Shown here: positions 1 to 12,205 of the stretch, piece after piece
How positions within the stretch are numbered: the stretch's first letter is position 1
How the letters are laid out: the number at the start of each line of letters is the position of its first letter
Origin: Megamerina dolium
Taxonomy: Eukaryota > Arthropoda > Insecta > Diptera > Megamerinidae
Assembly (NCBI GenBank): GCA_963854835.1
Contig: OY978526.1
Location: 72,512,418 to 72,576,417, forward strand
Direction of reading: 5' to 3'
DNA length: 64,000 bases
The notes under the pieces: generated by a model
What the model was told of the DNA's origin: nothing
The model's database searches: none
The model's input: the letters and a program-made list of their open reading frames with translations, nothing else
Position numbers and translations under genes: made by a program

Positions 1-775
1 AACATTCGGAGGAAAGTCTGCATTAATTACTTTGAAATAAATTAATGTCGAAATATATTTGTAGTAATTTTGACATTTTCAATAAATGTCTATATTATTG
101 CAAAAATGTATGTTAGAATATCAAATCAAAATTTTTGCAACTTTTTCGATATTATTATTAAATTTAGATTTTCGAAATGTTTGCAATAATGTCGAATTAA
201 AAATTTTTAATACAAAAACTTTAAAAATTTTTACGAAAAAATTGCAGCATTGATATCGATAAATGTTTGATATAATATTGAAACAAAATTCGTCATTATT
301 GCAAAATTGTATGCAATAATGTCGAAAAAAGTATTTGTACTCTTCGATATTATTATTGATTTTAGATTTTTGAAAATTTTACAATGTCAAAACAAAATTT
401 TTTTTTTATTGTAAACAATTTTCAGCACTAATATCGACATATGTTTGTGATAATCGAAAAAAAATTCGACATTATTGTCAACATTTCGAAAATATAAATT
501 TGATAATAATATCGAAAAATTTTCAGAAATTCTTACACACATTTTTGCAACAATATTGAAATATTTTTTCAAAATTGTATGTAATAATGTATGAAATAAT
601 ACCGAAAAAAAATTTCTGAAACTTCATCGATATAATTATTAAACATAGATTTTCAAAATTTTGGCAATAATGTCGAATCAGAAATTTTGCATACAAATAT
701 TTTCGATATTCCAACATTATAGTATTAAATATCGAAAATATTTGCATACAAATATTTTCGATATTTTAACATTAA
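1..775. repeat. degenerate AT-rich repeat built on CAATAATGTCGAAA
   Basis: The stretch is made of imperfect, irregularly spaced copies of TGCAATAATGTCGAAA, GATATTATTGCAAA and their reverse complements. The same motif block returns at 20520-20765. There is no coding content. The family is unknown. Confidence 0.5.
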
Positions 776-1424
776 CAACTTGGAAGCTTTATTGCTGGTG
801 TGTCATTGTTGCGTCAAATTTTAACAAAGCCACGCCTTAAAAATCATCTCAAAAACTACTATTTATATACATAGAATTCTTTGAATTTTCAAATGAAAGG
901 TGATATCGAATGTCAATGAAACGAAATGTTATTTATTTGAAAATAAATATTATCATACGTTGAAAACTTTAACCGATATGTGCTACGACTTATGTATTAC
1001 TGTTTCGCTAGTAAAAATAGCAACGAAATTTTTTGCGAGGTATTTTAATGGGCAATTATTATTGAATTATTATCGTGGTACAATTTTATTACTTTCATTA
1101 TAATTTTTTTTATTTTATTTTTTTTTTTTAAACATCAAAACCATTTATTTAATTTACAAATAATTTCAACAGAAACCATTATTAAGTAATATATTATATT
1201 AATATATTATATTATATTAATATATTAATATTTCATTCTAAATTTCTAAATTTTGGATTTATTTTTTATTTTATTTAATTTAAAACATACCACGTCGCTA
1301 CACTGAGACCACTTAGCAAACGAAAGTGCTCAAAATCTTGAAATCGTCCCCTTTCACCAAAATCGCGTCGGCTATATTTTTTAAATAATTTTTTTATTAT
1401 TTAACCCTATGTGTATTAGTATGT
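776..1424. other. AT-rich non-coding stretch
   Basis: I see no recognisable coding exon, RNA or complete mobile element. It holds a TA-rich run near 1185-1230 and T homopolymers. Confidence 0.4.
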
Positions 1425-1595
1425 GTGTGGAACTTATAGGTCCCAAAGGACTCTTTGACCAAGCTTCTCTTCTTTTTCTCTTCTGTTGTGAGTGTTAAAT
1501 TTTGGACAGTATTAGAAAGGACCTACACCTACTTGTATTAGCCGATGCCGAACGGCAGAACCCTGTTCACTTTTTTCTGAGATTTGTTACTGTTG
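1425..1595 (-). mobile_element. SINE copy, 5'-truncated
   Basis: This contains the SINE body on the minus strand: the GGAACTTATAGGTCCC 3' end, the ACAGTATTAGAAAGGACCTA core and the CCGAACGGCAGAACCC block. The tRNA-like head is missing. It is more diverged than the copies near 51.3 and 58.7 kb. Confidence 0.7.
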
Positions 1596-2307
1596 ATCAA
1601 TATTTCTCCTATTGTTGACAATAACTTCATTTTATTTTGAGAGCAAGTAACTTAACCTTTAGTTAGTTTAGTCTCACCAAAATCGTTTCAGCTATAATTT
1701 TTATGTAAATTGTTAATGATTTGTGACCATAATAAATTCCACTGGTGAAAATGATTTAATCTATAAGTGACAAGGTAACATAAATCGAATCGTCCCCCCA
1801 AAAAAAAAAACTTATTTGTCCATATTTTGAAGTAATTTTTTAATAATTGCATTAATTTGATGTAATTGGATAACATAAATCGAATAGAATATTTAATCAA
1901 ATTCGCTTCCGCTTCAGTGCACACACTGTGACATGTCTACATATTCAGAAATCAGTTTTTTGCAACAATTACCTCTCAGCTATAGTTTTTAAGTAAATTT
2001 TTTATCATTTAACCCAATGGTGACAATAATTTATCACATTAGTGGTAATAATTTCACCTATTGTTTATCCAAATAACATCAATCTAACACAATCTTCCCA
2101 CTGCCTTGTTTGATAATATTTTAAAGTAAATTTTAGATGATTTCACCACTTGGAGACCATTTTTTAACCCATTAGTATCATCAATTTAACACAATTTTCA
2201 AGAATTTTAAAACTGTTTATATAACTCGAAGGCTTAAATCTTTAGAGTTAACTTAAAAAAGTTTTTTTTTTACAAAACATTTTCCTTTTTTCGAAAGTTC
2301 TTCTTCT

Positions 2308-2455
2308 TATGTGGCACTTATAAGGCCCGAAGGGCTCTTTGACCAAGCTTCTCTTCCATCACTGCTGCTCATATTAAATTTGGGACAGTATTAGAAGGTA
2401 ACTACTTATTTTAGCCGGTTTCGAACTGCACAACTTTTGTGACATCATTTTTGGA
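2308..2455 (-). mobile_element. SINE copy, 5'-truncated
   Basis: This shows the same body as the other copies: ATGTGGCACTTATAAGGCCC, then AAGCTTCTCTTCC, GGGACAGTATTAGAAGG and TTTTAGCCGGTTTCGAAC. It stops at the GTGACATCA block, so the tRNA-like head is absent. Confidence 0.75.
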
Positions 2456-2542
2456 TATTTTTTAACGAAAATAAAAGAACAATTTTTCATAATTAATTTA
2501 TCTTTGAATAGGCAAACTTTTTCGTAGCCGGTTTTTATGTTG

Positions 2543-2544
2543 AT

Positions 2545-2630
<86 letters not shown>
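2543..2630. repeat. (GTT)n microsatellite
   Basis: About 28 GTT units are interrupted once by ATT. Confidence 0.95.
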
Positions 2631-3479
2631 AACTGACAACGATTTCGAAATCACGAATATGTATGTAAATCAGCTTGAGTTGTTGTTATTCACATCGACC
2701 AACTTCAGGAAGACGGCAGCCTCCAGGGAGTGCGTCCACAGTGCAGAGGGGGCCAATCTTGTTGGCCTTCCGGGGCAGGCGAAAAGATGACGGGTGTCGT
2801 GCGGCTCTGTTGGCACCGCGAGCATCTTTCTGGAATTGTATCAGCCAGCCGGTGCATGTAGCAGTTCAGATAGACGCTCCATCCAGATCTTAGCTGCACC
2901 AAAGTGGCACGAGCGGATCTAGGGAGCTGTTGTCCGCATTTTTTTTTTTTTTTTGCCGGTTTTTTATATTTTCAAATGCTTACTTGGATCGCAGATATTA
3001 CAGTCTTCTATTCAAATTCGATTGTATTAAATTAATCAAATTAAAACAGTTGCATTATTTAATGAAAAAAATTCATACAATTCAGAGAAATTTGATAATA
3101 AAAAATATTTACCTTAACATACGAGTCATTTCAATATATGTATATTCTAAGTTCAATAATCTTGCTTGCTTTCTGTGCGGGTATATTTATATACAATACA
3201 TACATGATGGATACTATTTAGCACCTCAATATTTGTTTATAGCAACCATAACAAATATAATCAACAATATTACTCGTAACGTAAGAAAAGCGCATTAAAA
3301 ACTGCCGACAGACAGAAATTTGATTATGTCAAACACGTTTACATACGTAGTATACGTATGTACTTTTATAACAGTCACGCTGAAGGTGGCTTGGATGTCG
3401 TTGCTCTTGTCATCTTTTCTTTAAAGAAGCATTTCGCAACACGATGACTTTTGATGCAGTTCTACATAGTTGATGTTGA

Positions 3480-3550
3480 TGCTGCTACTGCTACTGCCAC
3501 TGCTACTGCGACTACTACTAGTACTACTACTACTACTACTAACTACTACT
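3480..3550. repeat. imperfect CTG/ACT trinucleotide repeat
   Basis: Runs of GCTACT and GCTACTG pass into a run of ACT triplets. Confidence 0.85.
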
Positions 3551-4221
3551 GAGAAGAAGAGATTGTTGCCACCGTCAAGGATGATGTATGTAAATGCAAC
3601 AGTAGTAACAAAAGAATATTTAATAAAATAAATTTCAATAAATAAAAATTCAATAAAATGAAAATTAAAAGCATATGTAGGTACCTACATACATATGTCG
3701 AAATACGAAAATGTTTTGATTAAGACGGCAAAAGAACCATGAATAAAGATAAGGTGCCGCTTCATTTTAGAGTCAAAAATATGATAATGTGTTACATACT
3801 TGTATGCACACGAGCTAGGGATGTCAATTCCGGCATCCCACACCACTTTTTTAAGTCCCGAAATCCCGGGCTTATTTGTCAACAATCCCGGAATTTTCGG
3901 GATCTCCAATTTCTTATGAAGCATTTAAAATTTAGACAGAAAAATTCCCTTTCATAGCAAAAAAGCAACATTGAAAGGCATTTTATGTTTCTGGTAGGAA
4001 TCAGCTGGGCTTTTTTTTTTCTCATTCTTTAAATAGTTCAGAATTTTTTTTAGATTATTTTTCAACAATAATATAAACAAGTTAGAAAAAATATAGCTAC
4101 TTTTATATAGAAGATTTTATATAGGCTAATTTTTTAAGAGCCTTCGGATTTGATTTAAAAAAAAAAAAAACATAACATTTAGAGAAATGTATGAAATCTT
4201 TATTTGAGTCGATAGAACGAT

Positions 4222-4948
4222 CTAAATAATTCCATGTTTAAAGATGTTTTCATGTAAATGTTGACTGCGGCTGCGCCTCAAATGGTTCATACGGTCGATC
4301 CAATTTTGGCATACTCTCTCCAACATATCAGCCGGTATTTCACGAATAAATTCTTCAATATTGGCTTCCAGTGCGTCTACCGTTGCGGGCTTGTCGCTAT
4401 AGACATGAGCCTTAACATAGCTCCACAAAAAATAGTCTAAAGACGTTGAATCACACGATCTAGGCGACCAATTGATCGGCCCCAAACGTGAAATAAACTG
4501 TTCACCGAACTCGCCACTCAATTGGGCCATTGTTTCGCGTGCTGTGTGGCATATGACGCCGTCTTGTTGAAACCACATGTCAGTCAAGTCCAGCTCTTCC
4601 ATTTTGGGCAAAAAAAATAAAATTGTAATCATCGCACGGTAGCGCTCGCCATTCACAGAAATGTTCCTGCCTTCGTCGTCTTTAAAAAAGCACGGTCCAA
4701 TGATGTCACAGACCCATAATCCACACCAAACAGTGAATTTTTCGGGATACATTGGCAGTTCTTGCAATGCTTCTGGCTGTTCTTCACACCAAATACGGTA
4801 ATTTTGATTGTTCACATATTCATTCAATCAGAAATGTGCTTCGTCGCTGAACACAAGAAAATGCACGATGCACTTTCTTAGTCGAGCATGAATTTTGATA
4901 ATAAAATTCAATAATATGCAAGCGTTGTTCGTTTGTAAGTCGATTCAT
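4222..4948 (-). pseudogene. DDE (IS630/Tc1-mariner type) transposase, internally deleted
   Basis: The start MNRLTNEQRLHIIEFYYQNS is a helix-turn-helix end closely similar to [20 protein letters not shown] of the element at 26-27.3 kb. Most of the DNA-binding region is then missing and the reading resumes at FSDEAHF, which carries the first catalytic Asp. A TGA follows directly after FSDEAHF, where the family usually has Trp. The long remainder contains WFQQDG (second Asp) and PRSCDSTSLDYFLW (third acidic position). The deletion and the stop make it non-functional. Terminal repeats for this insertion were not identified. Confidence 0.85.
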
Positions 4949-5207
4949 GGTTAAATTATAGACCAAACTAAACATGTTTGACATGAACATGTTACACGAA
5001 TACAGCTGAGCTGCCAAAAACAGTGTTGCCTCAAAGAAAGTTTCCAAAAATCGCCCTGTAGATGCAGCGATGATAAGTTGTAACGGTATAAATTCGTAGC
5101 GCTACTTGTTACAACTATGTATATGAAATTGAAGATCGTGCCTTTAATGGGGATTGGGGGTTGAGTTAGTTAATTGTCAATACGTAGAAAAAATAAAATA
5201 AAATTAA

Positions 5208-5390
5208 TATGTGACACTTATAAGCCTCGAAGGGCTCCAGTACTATTGATCGTTTTAAATTTTAGACAGTATTAGAGGGGAACTACTTCTAAATGACAGA
5301 ACCCTTGTAACATCACTTTTTCTGAGCTTTGTCACATAGCACTTTTAGAAGCGTTTCCAAAATTGTCAATTGCTTGCCGACTTGCTTGAT
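5208..5390 (-). mobile_element. SINE copy nested in the hAT remnant
   Basis: The body runs ATGTGACACTTATAAGCCTC, ACAGTATTAGAGGGGAACTA, TTTTTCTGAGCTTTGTCAC, then AATTGCTTGCCGAC. The tRNA-like head is missing. It lies inside 3816-5542. Confidence 0.7.
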
Positions 5391-5879
5391 TTTTTTTTCT
5401 AACATACATGAATATGTATTAAAGCCTACCGTAAGCCTCCGCTTATACCTAAATCTCGGGAGTAAGCTCGGTATCTCACAATTGTAATAACAAGTTTCCG
5501 AAAATCTCGGGATCATACAAACCGAAAAAATTGACATCCCTAATATGAGCGCTGTAAGTATAGATTTGTCATTATGCGCAACCGGAACCGGGTAACCGTT
5601 TACCATTACGTGTTTTTGGGTTTTCATATACTAGAATTTGACGTTTGTGAAAAATGAACACAGCAAAATAAAGTAGAGGAATAAACAGAGCACATCAAAT
5701 AAAATGGCGTCACTTGGGCAGAACTAAAGATATACACTGATATAAACCGAACAAACTTCAATATCTCACTATGTAACGAGTTTCCAAAGGTATTACATTA
5801 CCGTAACTTTGTGTAGATTAGATTACATTGTCAATAGAGGAGTCTCCATATCACCATATCAGGCGTCCACCTTCGACCT

Positions 5880-6210
5880 ATGCCGACAACATTCTGATTT
5901 TAATTTTTAATCATGATCCACAATTTAATCCACAATTTAATCCACAAATATGATTATCTCTCTGGGTTTAGTCAAGTTCTGGGTGTGGTTCTAGATAGGG
6001 CTTCACAGTGACACAATATATGGTTTGCCGTATCACCTTCATTTCCGCAGTAACTTCAGATACTCTCACTGGGTATTCCTATGTTGAGAGATTCTTTCTT
6101 GTTGCATAATGTCCTATTATGAAATCTGTAACTATTCCTGTGTTATCTACTAAGCTGTAAGTTTTTTTAGTCCTTTGGTATGGGTTCTTTTCTAGAAAGA
6201 GTTAGAGCTT
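5880..6210 (-). pseudogene. non-LTR retrotransposon 3' fragment (C-terminal cysteine motif)
   Basis: On the minus strand one frame reads YCGNEGDTANHILCHCEAL, the Cys/His motif found after the RNase H domain near the C terminus of I/R1/LOA-type non-LTR polyproteins. Stops interrupt the flanks. The reverse transcriptase is not present. Confidence 0.5.
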
Positions 6211-6937
6211 CTCTCTGGCCCTTTCTTTTTTACATATTCTAATAGGTTTGAATCAGCATGCTCAAAATCAAACTTATGTTAATCGAAAAATATGTGTAAT
6301 TCAAATTTCGTTTAATCGATTATTCGATCATAAGATTATATGAACAATATTATATTCAAAATTTATATTTTTGGAAATACATAGTAGATTTTCAATAGAA
6401 AATTGTAAAAACAATTAAAACTAAAAGTGAAAATGCTTCTGATTAACAACATTTTTGATTAATTGAGTAAATTATTGATTAATATTTTGATTAATTTGAA
6501 TTTGACTTTGCTTAAGATTATGGCTTTAGAATATTTTTTGGGAGTAAAACGTCCCGGTTTACAAAATAGCCATATCATGGAGAAATTAAGCAATTGAAAT
6601 CGTTATAATTATTGATTTTCGAGTACTCGACGGTGTAATTTAGTACACCATGATTTAAATGTCAGAGTTCACTTGACATCATTCCTAAAAGACTGCTAAA
6701 AGATTCTGGCCAACAGTCAGAGCAACCTCATCTAAAGTAACCAGCGTTACGGGGTCCTTTTGAGGGTTCTTTTTTTTCTATAAACATTATTCAGTTCGGT
6801 TCAATTGAGATCATTCCTATGATTTTTGTTTCCAGTAGAAAATGAGTATATTTATAAATGTAGGCTATCTATCACATATAAATTTAAAGATATTTACGAA
6901 TGAAATTCATTTTATCGGTTAATAGATATTGTATATT

Positions 6938-7112
6938 GCCATGAAAAAGCTTCTAAAAGAACTCTGTGACAAAGCTCAGAAAAAGTAATGTCACAAGTGT
7001 TCTGCCGTTCGGAACCGGCTAAAATAAGTAGGTCCATTCTAATACTGTCCAAAATTTAAGACGCTCGGCCAATGAGCCCTTTGGGGCTTTAAGTGCCACA
7101 TATTTATTATAT
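6938..7112 (+). mobile_element. SINE copy, 5'-truncated
   Basis: Plus-strand copy. GAAAAAGCTTCTAAAAGAAC begins the body, followed by GTTCTGCCGTTCGGAACCGG and the 3' end GGGGCTTTAAGTGCCACATA with a T-rich tail. The tRNA-like head is absent. Confidence 0.8.
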
Positions 7113-8012
7113 TTTTTAGATATTATAAACTTTAGCTCCAAAGGGAATCAGCATTATATTACTCAAGCTATGTTATATACTGGCTAAAACTTATGGGCAT
7201 TGTGGTGAAGGTGAGAAGGAGAAAAACGAGAAGAACTACAGCTCAACCACCTTCGAGAAAATAAGCTGTCTTAAATTTATGCAAAGGTTCACTTCAGTTT
7301 TCGCAAAGCCAAAGTTTTGGGAAAATTTGTCGAATAACATACGTATTCGATAACCGGTTTTTTTTTTTAAATATATCAAATATTTGACAACCCTAATAAT
7401 TAAGTATGCACATATGCATATATTGTATATATACATATTATGCCGGTGTTTTGAACATAAATACATATATTTAACAATAATAACATCGATAGTAATAACA
7501 TCAAAATGTAGTAGAGTGTATGCTTAGTCAGCGAAGACAATCAATTGATGATAGATAATAGTGACTATTATGGGCAGATTGGTTTCTGTGCCAAAGTCAT
7601 AACTTAAAAGACTTGATTTTTTGCTTTTTTTTTTTTTTAGGTACATACTATAGACATATGTATATATACATTTTAAAATGTATATAAATATGTACATGTG
7701 AATATAGGAATTGTAATACACAAAATAAATAAATCGTATGAATAAAAATATAAATAACCTACATTTAAACTGATCGACAATAATATCATATTTTAATGAT
7801 AATAAAAAAAAAAAAAACGGTACAAAATGGCAATTTTCATTAATTTACTGAATTATAAATAAAGATCAAAGATTAAAAAACAATATAAGCTTGAGCATAG
7901 GCAACTAAGTAATAAAGCTTGTAATTTGAAATTGAAATTACTGTAATTAAGTTAAAGAACAATTGTTTTATGATTTTTTAAGTCAACGTAAGAGTAAATA
8001 ATTAAATTAATA
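7113..8012. other. AT-rich non-coding stretch
   Basis: No recognisable gene or element. Runs of TATGTA/TACATA and homopolymer T or A dominate. Confidence 0.4.
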
Positions 8013-8014
8013 TA

Positions 8015-9254
8015 AGGTCTAGTAAAAAGTAATCCATTATCCAGTAATCCATAAGGTATTATCTAGCATAGTTAGAATGATCCACTTAGGTCAAATATGC
8101 ACCATTTTGTTCGATAACCTGTTGCCATTTTGAAGGTAATTTCATAATGCCACTCTCATAGAAACCCTCGTCCCTATTGGCAAAAAACTGAGACAGTCGA
8201 TTTTCATAAGCTTCTCTTGAGGCGAATTTTTTACTAGCGAAATCATTCGCCATAGAGAGAACATATAGTAATCACTTGGTTCCAGGTCCAGACTATAAGA
8301 TGGATGCATACGAACATCCCAACCAAGCTCCCGGAGCTTCTGGCGAGTCACTATCGATGTGTGTGGCACAATTCCTCTCCTATTGTCCAAAGCTGGCCGC
8401 TTCTGCGCGATTGCTTCCCTCAGACCGTCCAATTGTTGACAGTACAGGTCCGAGTATAAGGAGTTTGGCCATAGAGGAGCTCCTCATAGTAGATGATTCC
8501 CTGCCAATAACACCAAACACATAGCAAAATCTTCCTGACCATCAACCCTGGCTTGGCCACCGTTTGTGCTGGCTCACCGCTATTCGAGCACCACCCTTTT
8601 CGAGCCACTTTTCATCACCAGTAACCATCCGCTTCAGAAATGGATCGATTTTGTTGCGATTCAGAAGCGATTCACAGATGGAAATTCGGTCAATGAGGTT
8701 TTTTTTTTGCGTTAACTCGTGTGGCACCCATACATCGAGCTTCTTTTTGTATTCAGCTTTATTTATATGGTTCCAAACGGTTTTTTGTGCAATATCTAGC
8801 TCCTGGGCAATAGAAACAGCGCTTACATAACGGTCAGACTCGACGAATTCCATTTTTTTTATCGATATTTTCGACAATTAGCCTTCCAGAGCGTGGTGCA
8901 TCTTTGACATCAAAATTTCCGGAACGGAATCGACGATACCAAAATTACACGTAATTGGCTGTTACAATATCAGGACCATAAACACGATTCACATTTTCAG
9001 CAGTCGGGCTTTCGCGTTTTCGCATTTATCGAAGAAAAACTGTAAAATATGGCGTATTTTCTCATTACCTGTGTCCATCTTTGACGCATGCTCAAACAAT
9101 ATTGAGTCAACCAATCAGCCTGAAAAGTTTATTTAGTACAAAATCATATCTTTCTAACGCCATCTAGCGTAACCCGATCGCACTTATACAACGCGAGATA
9201 CATATTATTAAAACCATCTATTGGAAAAATAATGGATTACTTTTTACTACACCG
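8015..9254 (-). mobile_element. mariner element with both termini
   Basis: A 26-bp terminal inverted repeat (core AGTAAAAAGTAATCCATTAT) lies at 8015-8040 and 9229-9254, with two mismatches. TA duplications sit at 8013-8014 and 9255-9256. The total of 1,240 bp is close to the usual 1.3 kb of mariner. The transposase reads on the minus strand and is broken. Confidence 0.92.
8142..9078 (-). pseudogene. mariner transposase pseudogene
   Basis: The reading starts MDTGNEKIRHILQFFFDK at 9078, then passes several stops and frame changes. Recognisable parts are SIAQELDIAQKTVWNHINKA (second helix-turn-helix), the WVPHEL linker, MVTGDEKW (first catalytic Asp), a decayed LDNRRGIVPHTS where HDNARPHTS is usual, and YSLDLEPSDYYMF (third Asp). 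This is the DD34D layout of mariner. Confidence 0.9.
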
Positions 9255-9415
9255 TATAATATGTTCTTTACAATACAATAATTTAACGAGTTAACCTCAC
9301 ATTGTAATCGTTTGAACAAATTCTATCGGATTTAGAAATAAAATTATAGAATATATAAATACAAAAAAAAAGTACTTAAGTACTAAGCCTCAGGATTATA
9401 AATAAACTCAAAAAT

Positions 9416-10195
9416 TCAAACATAATTATAAGATGGGCACGTTTTTAGTATTTTCAAGAGCAGTGAATGATTTATTTGTTTTCCATCATTTGGAATATGC
9501 TGTGCCAAGTGATTTTCGGCGGCTCTTCGGCCGGCCAATTTTCTACCATTAACAGAGTTTTGCAGAGACCGAAACAAATGGTAGTCAGACCGTGCAAGGT
9601 GCGGGCTATACAAAGGATGCATCAAAACTTCCCAAAAAAATTACGTCAATTTGTTGCGTGTCGTGTTTGTGGCCTGGCATTGTCATAATGGAACATAATT
9701 CCTTTTCTGTTTCGGACAATTCTGGTCGCTTTTCCATGATTGCTTCGTTCAAGTGATCGAGCTGTGAGCAGAGAGGTCAGAATTAACCATTTCACCAGAT
9801 TGTAGCATCACGTAATAGACAATTCCCTTCCACTTCCATCAAACACCCAACACATCCTTGTTTGCTGCCAATCCAGGCTTTCAAGTCGTTTGTGAATATC
9901 CAAATATCGAGCGTCTTTGCATAGCCTGCTCTCTTTTAATGATTCCAAACTGTCACTGATGTTTGGTGCCTCCGTTATCTCCTGACAACTTGCTTGTCGG
10001 TCTTGTTCGACTAGTTTCAAAATTTCATCAACTTTTTCAGTGACGGCCCGACCAGAGCGTGGTGCAACTTTGACATCGAAATTTTCGAAACGGAAACGAG
10101 TAAACCACTCCTGGGTCGGCATTCACTAACAGCATTCTCATCGAAAATCGCACTAAAGTTTCTCCATGTTTTTGCAGCGGTTTTGTCTCTTTTAC
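9416..10195 (-). pseudogene. mariner transposase fossil, internally deleted
   Basis: The N-terminal part reads KTAAKTWRNFSAIFDENAVS, then EWFTRFRFENFDVKVAPRSG across a frame change. Most of the middle is gone. The C-terminal part carries MMHPLYSPHLARSDYHLF, the YSPDLAPSDYHLF signature with changes. It lies directly against the next mariner fossil, as a nested or adjoining insertion. Confidence 0.8.
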
Positions 10196-11072
10196 CTTTT
10201 AGCAAGCTTAAATACGCTGTTTTTCGGTAGCTATACATTTTTCCCATCGACGAAAACAGGTGATAGTCAGAAGGGGCCAGGTCTGGTGAATAAGCGAGAT
10301 GAGGTAGCGCCTCCCAATTAAGTGTGTCCAAGTAGTTTTGGACCAGTTTTGACGTGTGCGCTGGGGCGTTGTCGTAGAGAAAAATTAGCTTCTCATGTCT
10401 TTGTTCATAACCAGGCCTTTTTCACCCAAAGCACGACGCAATTTCACTAGTTGGTGATGGTAGCGGTGAGCATTGACAGTTTCACCAGGTTTCAACAGCT
10501 CGTAGTAGGTGACACCCTGCTGATCCCACCAAACGCACAGCATCGTCTTGCGTCCAAAGCGATTTGGTCTTGGAGAAGAAGTTGCTGGTTGGCCGGGGTC
10601 GACCCACGATTTTTTTCGTTTAGGATTCTCAAAGTATATCCACTTTTCATCGCAAGTCAACACAAGATGCAGGAACGACTTTCTTTTTTGTCTAGCAACC
10701 TAGACTTCGCATGTGTTTTGGCATCGCTCCATCTGCCGATCGTTCTATTCATGGGGTACCCATTTTCCAAATTTTTGAACCTTCCCCATGGCTCGTAAAC
10801 GTATGGAAATGGCTTGTTGAGTAACACCTAACTGTCCGGCTTTCATTTTTTGCGATTGGGTGTCGTCCTCATCCAAAAGAGCCTGCAAATCATGGTCCTC
10901 AACTTTTCTGGGTCTATTTTCACGATTCTTGTCACTCAAGTCAAAATGGCCTTCTTTGAACCGACGAAACCAGCATTCGATGCGACTCAGCAGCAAATTT
11001 CTTCAAATTGAAGCAAAAAAGTAGAGCTTCCCGCATATGCACTTTTTCTGGCACGAAACTAGACATGATTAT
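10196..11072 (-). pseudogene. mariner transposase pseudogene, mellifera-subfamily type
   Basis: It begins MSSFVPEKVHMREALLFCFN near 11068, shifts frame, then reads RRFKEGHFDLSDKNRENRPR, LLDEDDTQSQ, WVPHE, LTCDEKWIYFENPKRKKSWV (first Asp), GRKTMLCVWWDQQGVTYYEL and LAYSPDLAPSDYHLF (third Asp). The FENPKRKKSWVDPGQP string and the WWDQQGV string resemble the mellifera subfamily. At least two frameshifts and a cut C terminus make it inactive. Confidence 0.88.
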
Positions 11073-11677
11073 ACGAGGAAAAATTTATTTTGTTGTATGA
11101 AATCACTGATGATGTTTACTAATTGATGTAAACAATATGCTCACTAACTCCATCTACGAGCAGACAGCGGATTTAAGCTTGTACACCTGCTATAGTAAAA
11201 AAAAAGCATCACATAGCGTATTTCTTCAGATATTTTACTCATTTTCTAATCAATATAACTTTTTACACGAGCCAGAATGAGTAACATGGACTACACGAGC
11301 AATACAAACGAAATGTCCACCTTTTTTTTTTAAATCTCTCAAAATACAAATAAAATAAAAGTTTATTTGACGATATAGTTCCTTTGTCGGTGTGCATTTT
11401 TCATGACTTGATTTTAGAACGCAAATAGTTTTAAAATAGTTGAACAATAATATTTATATTGACTGAACCTATAAAATTTGCTTCTGTCGCACTATATAAT
11501 ATGAATAATATGGTTCATACATGTCTCTAACCTTCAGAAGCAATAACAACATGTTCCTATACATGATATTAATTTTTTCAAAAGAGTAAGCACATTCATT
11601 ATTGTCACATTGTCCGTTCCTCTAGTCGTAAATACAATATTGTGCGAAACATATGCAATTGTTTTGATATTTACATA

Positions 11678-12203
11678 CACGGTGCGACAATTATATATTA
11701 AGACTGCCTCTAGAAATCACAATTCAAACACGATATCTGCTAATTTTTAGGTATATTTATTCGAAATATTCTCCTCCTGATTCAATACACTTGTTACATC
11801 GATTCAAACGCGTGTTCCAGCTCATTTTTCGGAATTGCCTCCAGTGCCCTCATCGAATGTCCGTTATATGAATGTCTGAATGTCATCAAAAAAGCATCCT
11901 TTCAACTTCAATTTCAGTTTTGGGAACAAAAAGAAGTCGCACGGTGCCAAATCAGGTGAATAGCCAAAAATTGACGAACAATGAGTGCTGTGTGTTAAAT
12001 TTCATGTTAAAATTTCAACATAAAAACGAACACGTGTTTTGTAAAATGAATGTCAATAAACATTAAATGTCAAGCAAATGCCATGAAATTTTGACGGTTA
12101 GTAGAGGGAGGTTGAAGCTTCAAAACGCATGTGCTCACACATAAATGGCGCGCTTGGTTGCTGAGATATGGTTCCAGTCTTAATACATATTTGTCGCACC
12201 TTG
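11678..12203 (-). mobile_element. deletion derivative of a mariner element
   Basis: The termini match over about 29 bp with three differences (core GGTGCGACAA, then TATTAAGACTG). TA lies on both sides (11676-11677, 12204-12205). The 526-bp body keeps a minus-strand piece reading SPDLAPCDFFLFPKLKLKLK, the third catalytic Asp region of mariner. The rest of the transposase is deleted. Confidence 0.88.
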
Positions 12204-12205
12204 TA

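Larger units (their letters stand above)
3816..5542. mobile_element. hAT-like element with nested insertions
   Basis: The left end TAGGGATGTCAATTCCGG and the right end AATTGACATCCCTA form a terminal inverted repeat of about 14 bp. They are flanked by related 8-mers, ACACGAGC (3808-3815) and ATATGAGC (5543-5550), matching at six of eight positions. An 8-bp duplication is characteristic of hAT. The subterminal parts repeat TCCCGGAATTTTCGGGATCT-like sequence. No hAT transposase is left. The middle is taken up by an unrelated IS630/Tc1-mariner-type pseudogene (4222-4948) and a SINE (5208-5390), so both arrived later. Confidence 0.7.

Noticed and set aside
2675..2902. Overlapping plus and minus frames with higher GC
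   Set aside because: Short, on both strands, with no recognised motif. The local GC rise suggests a fragment of a decayed element but I could not name it.
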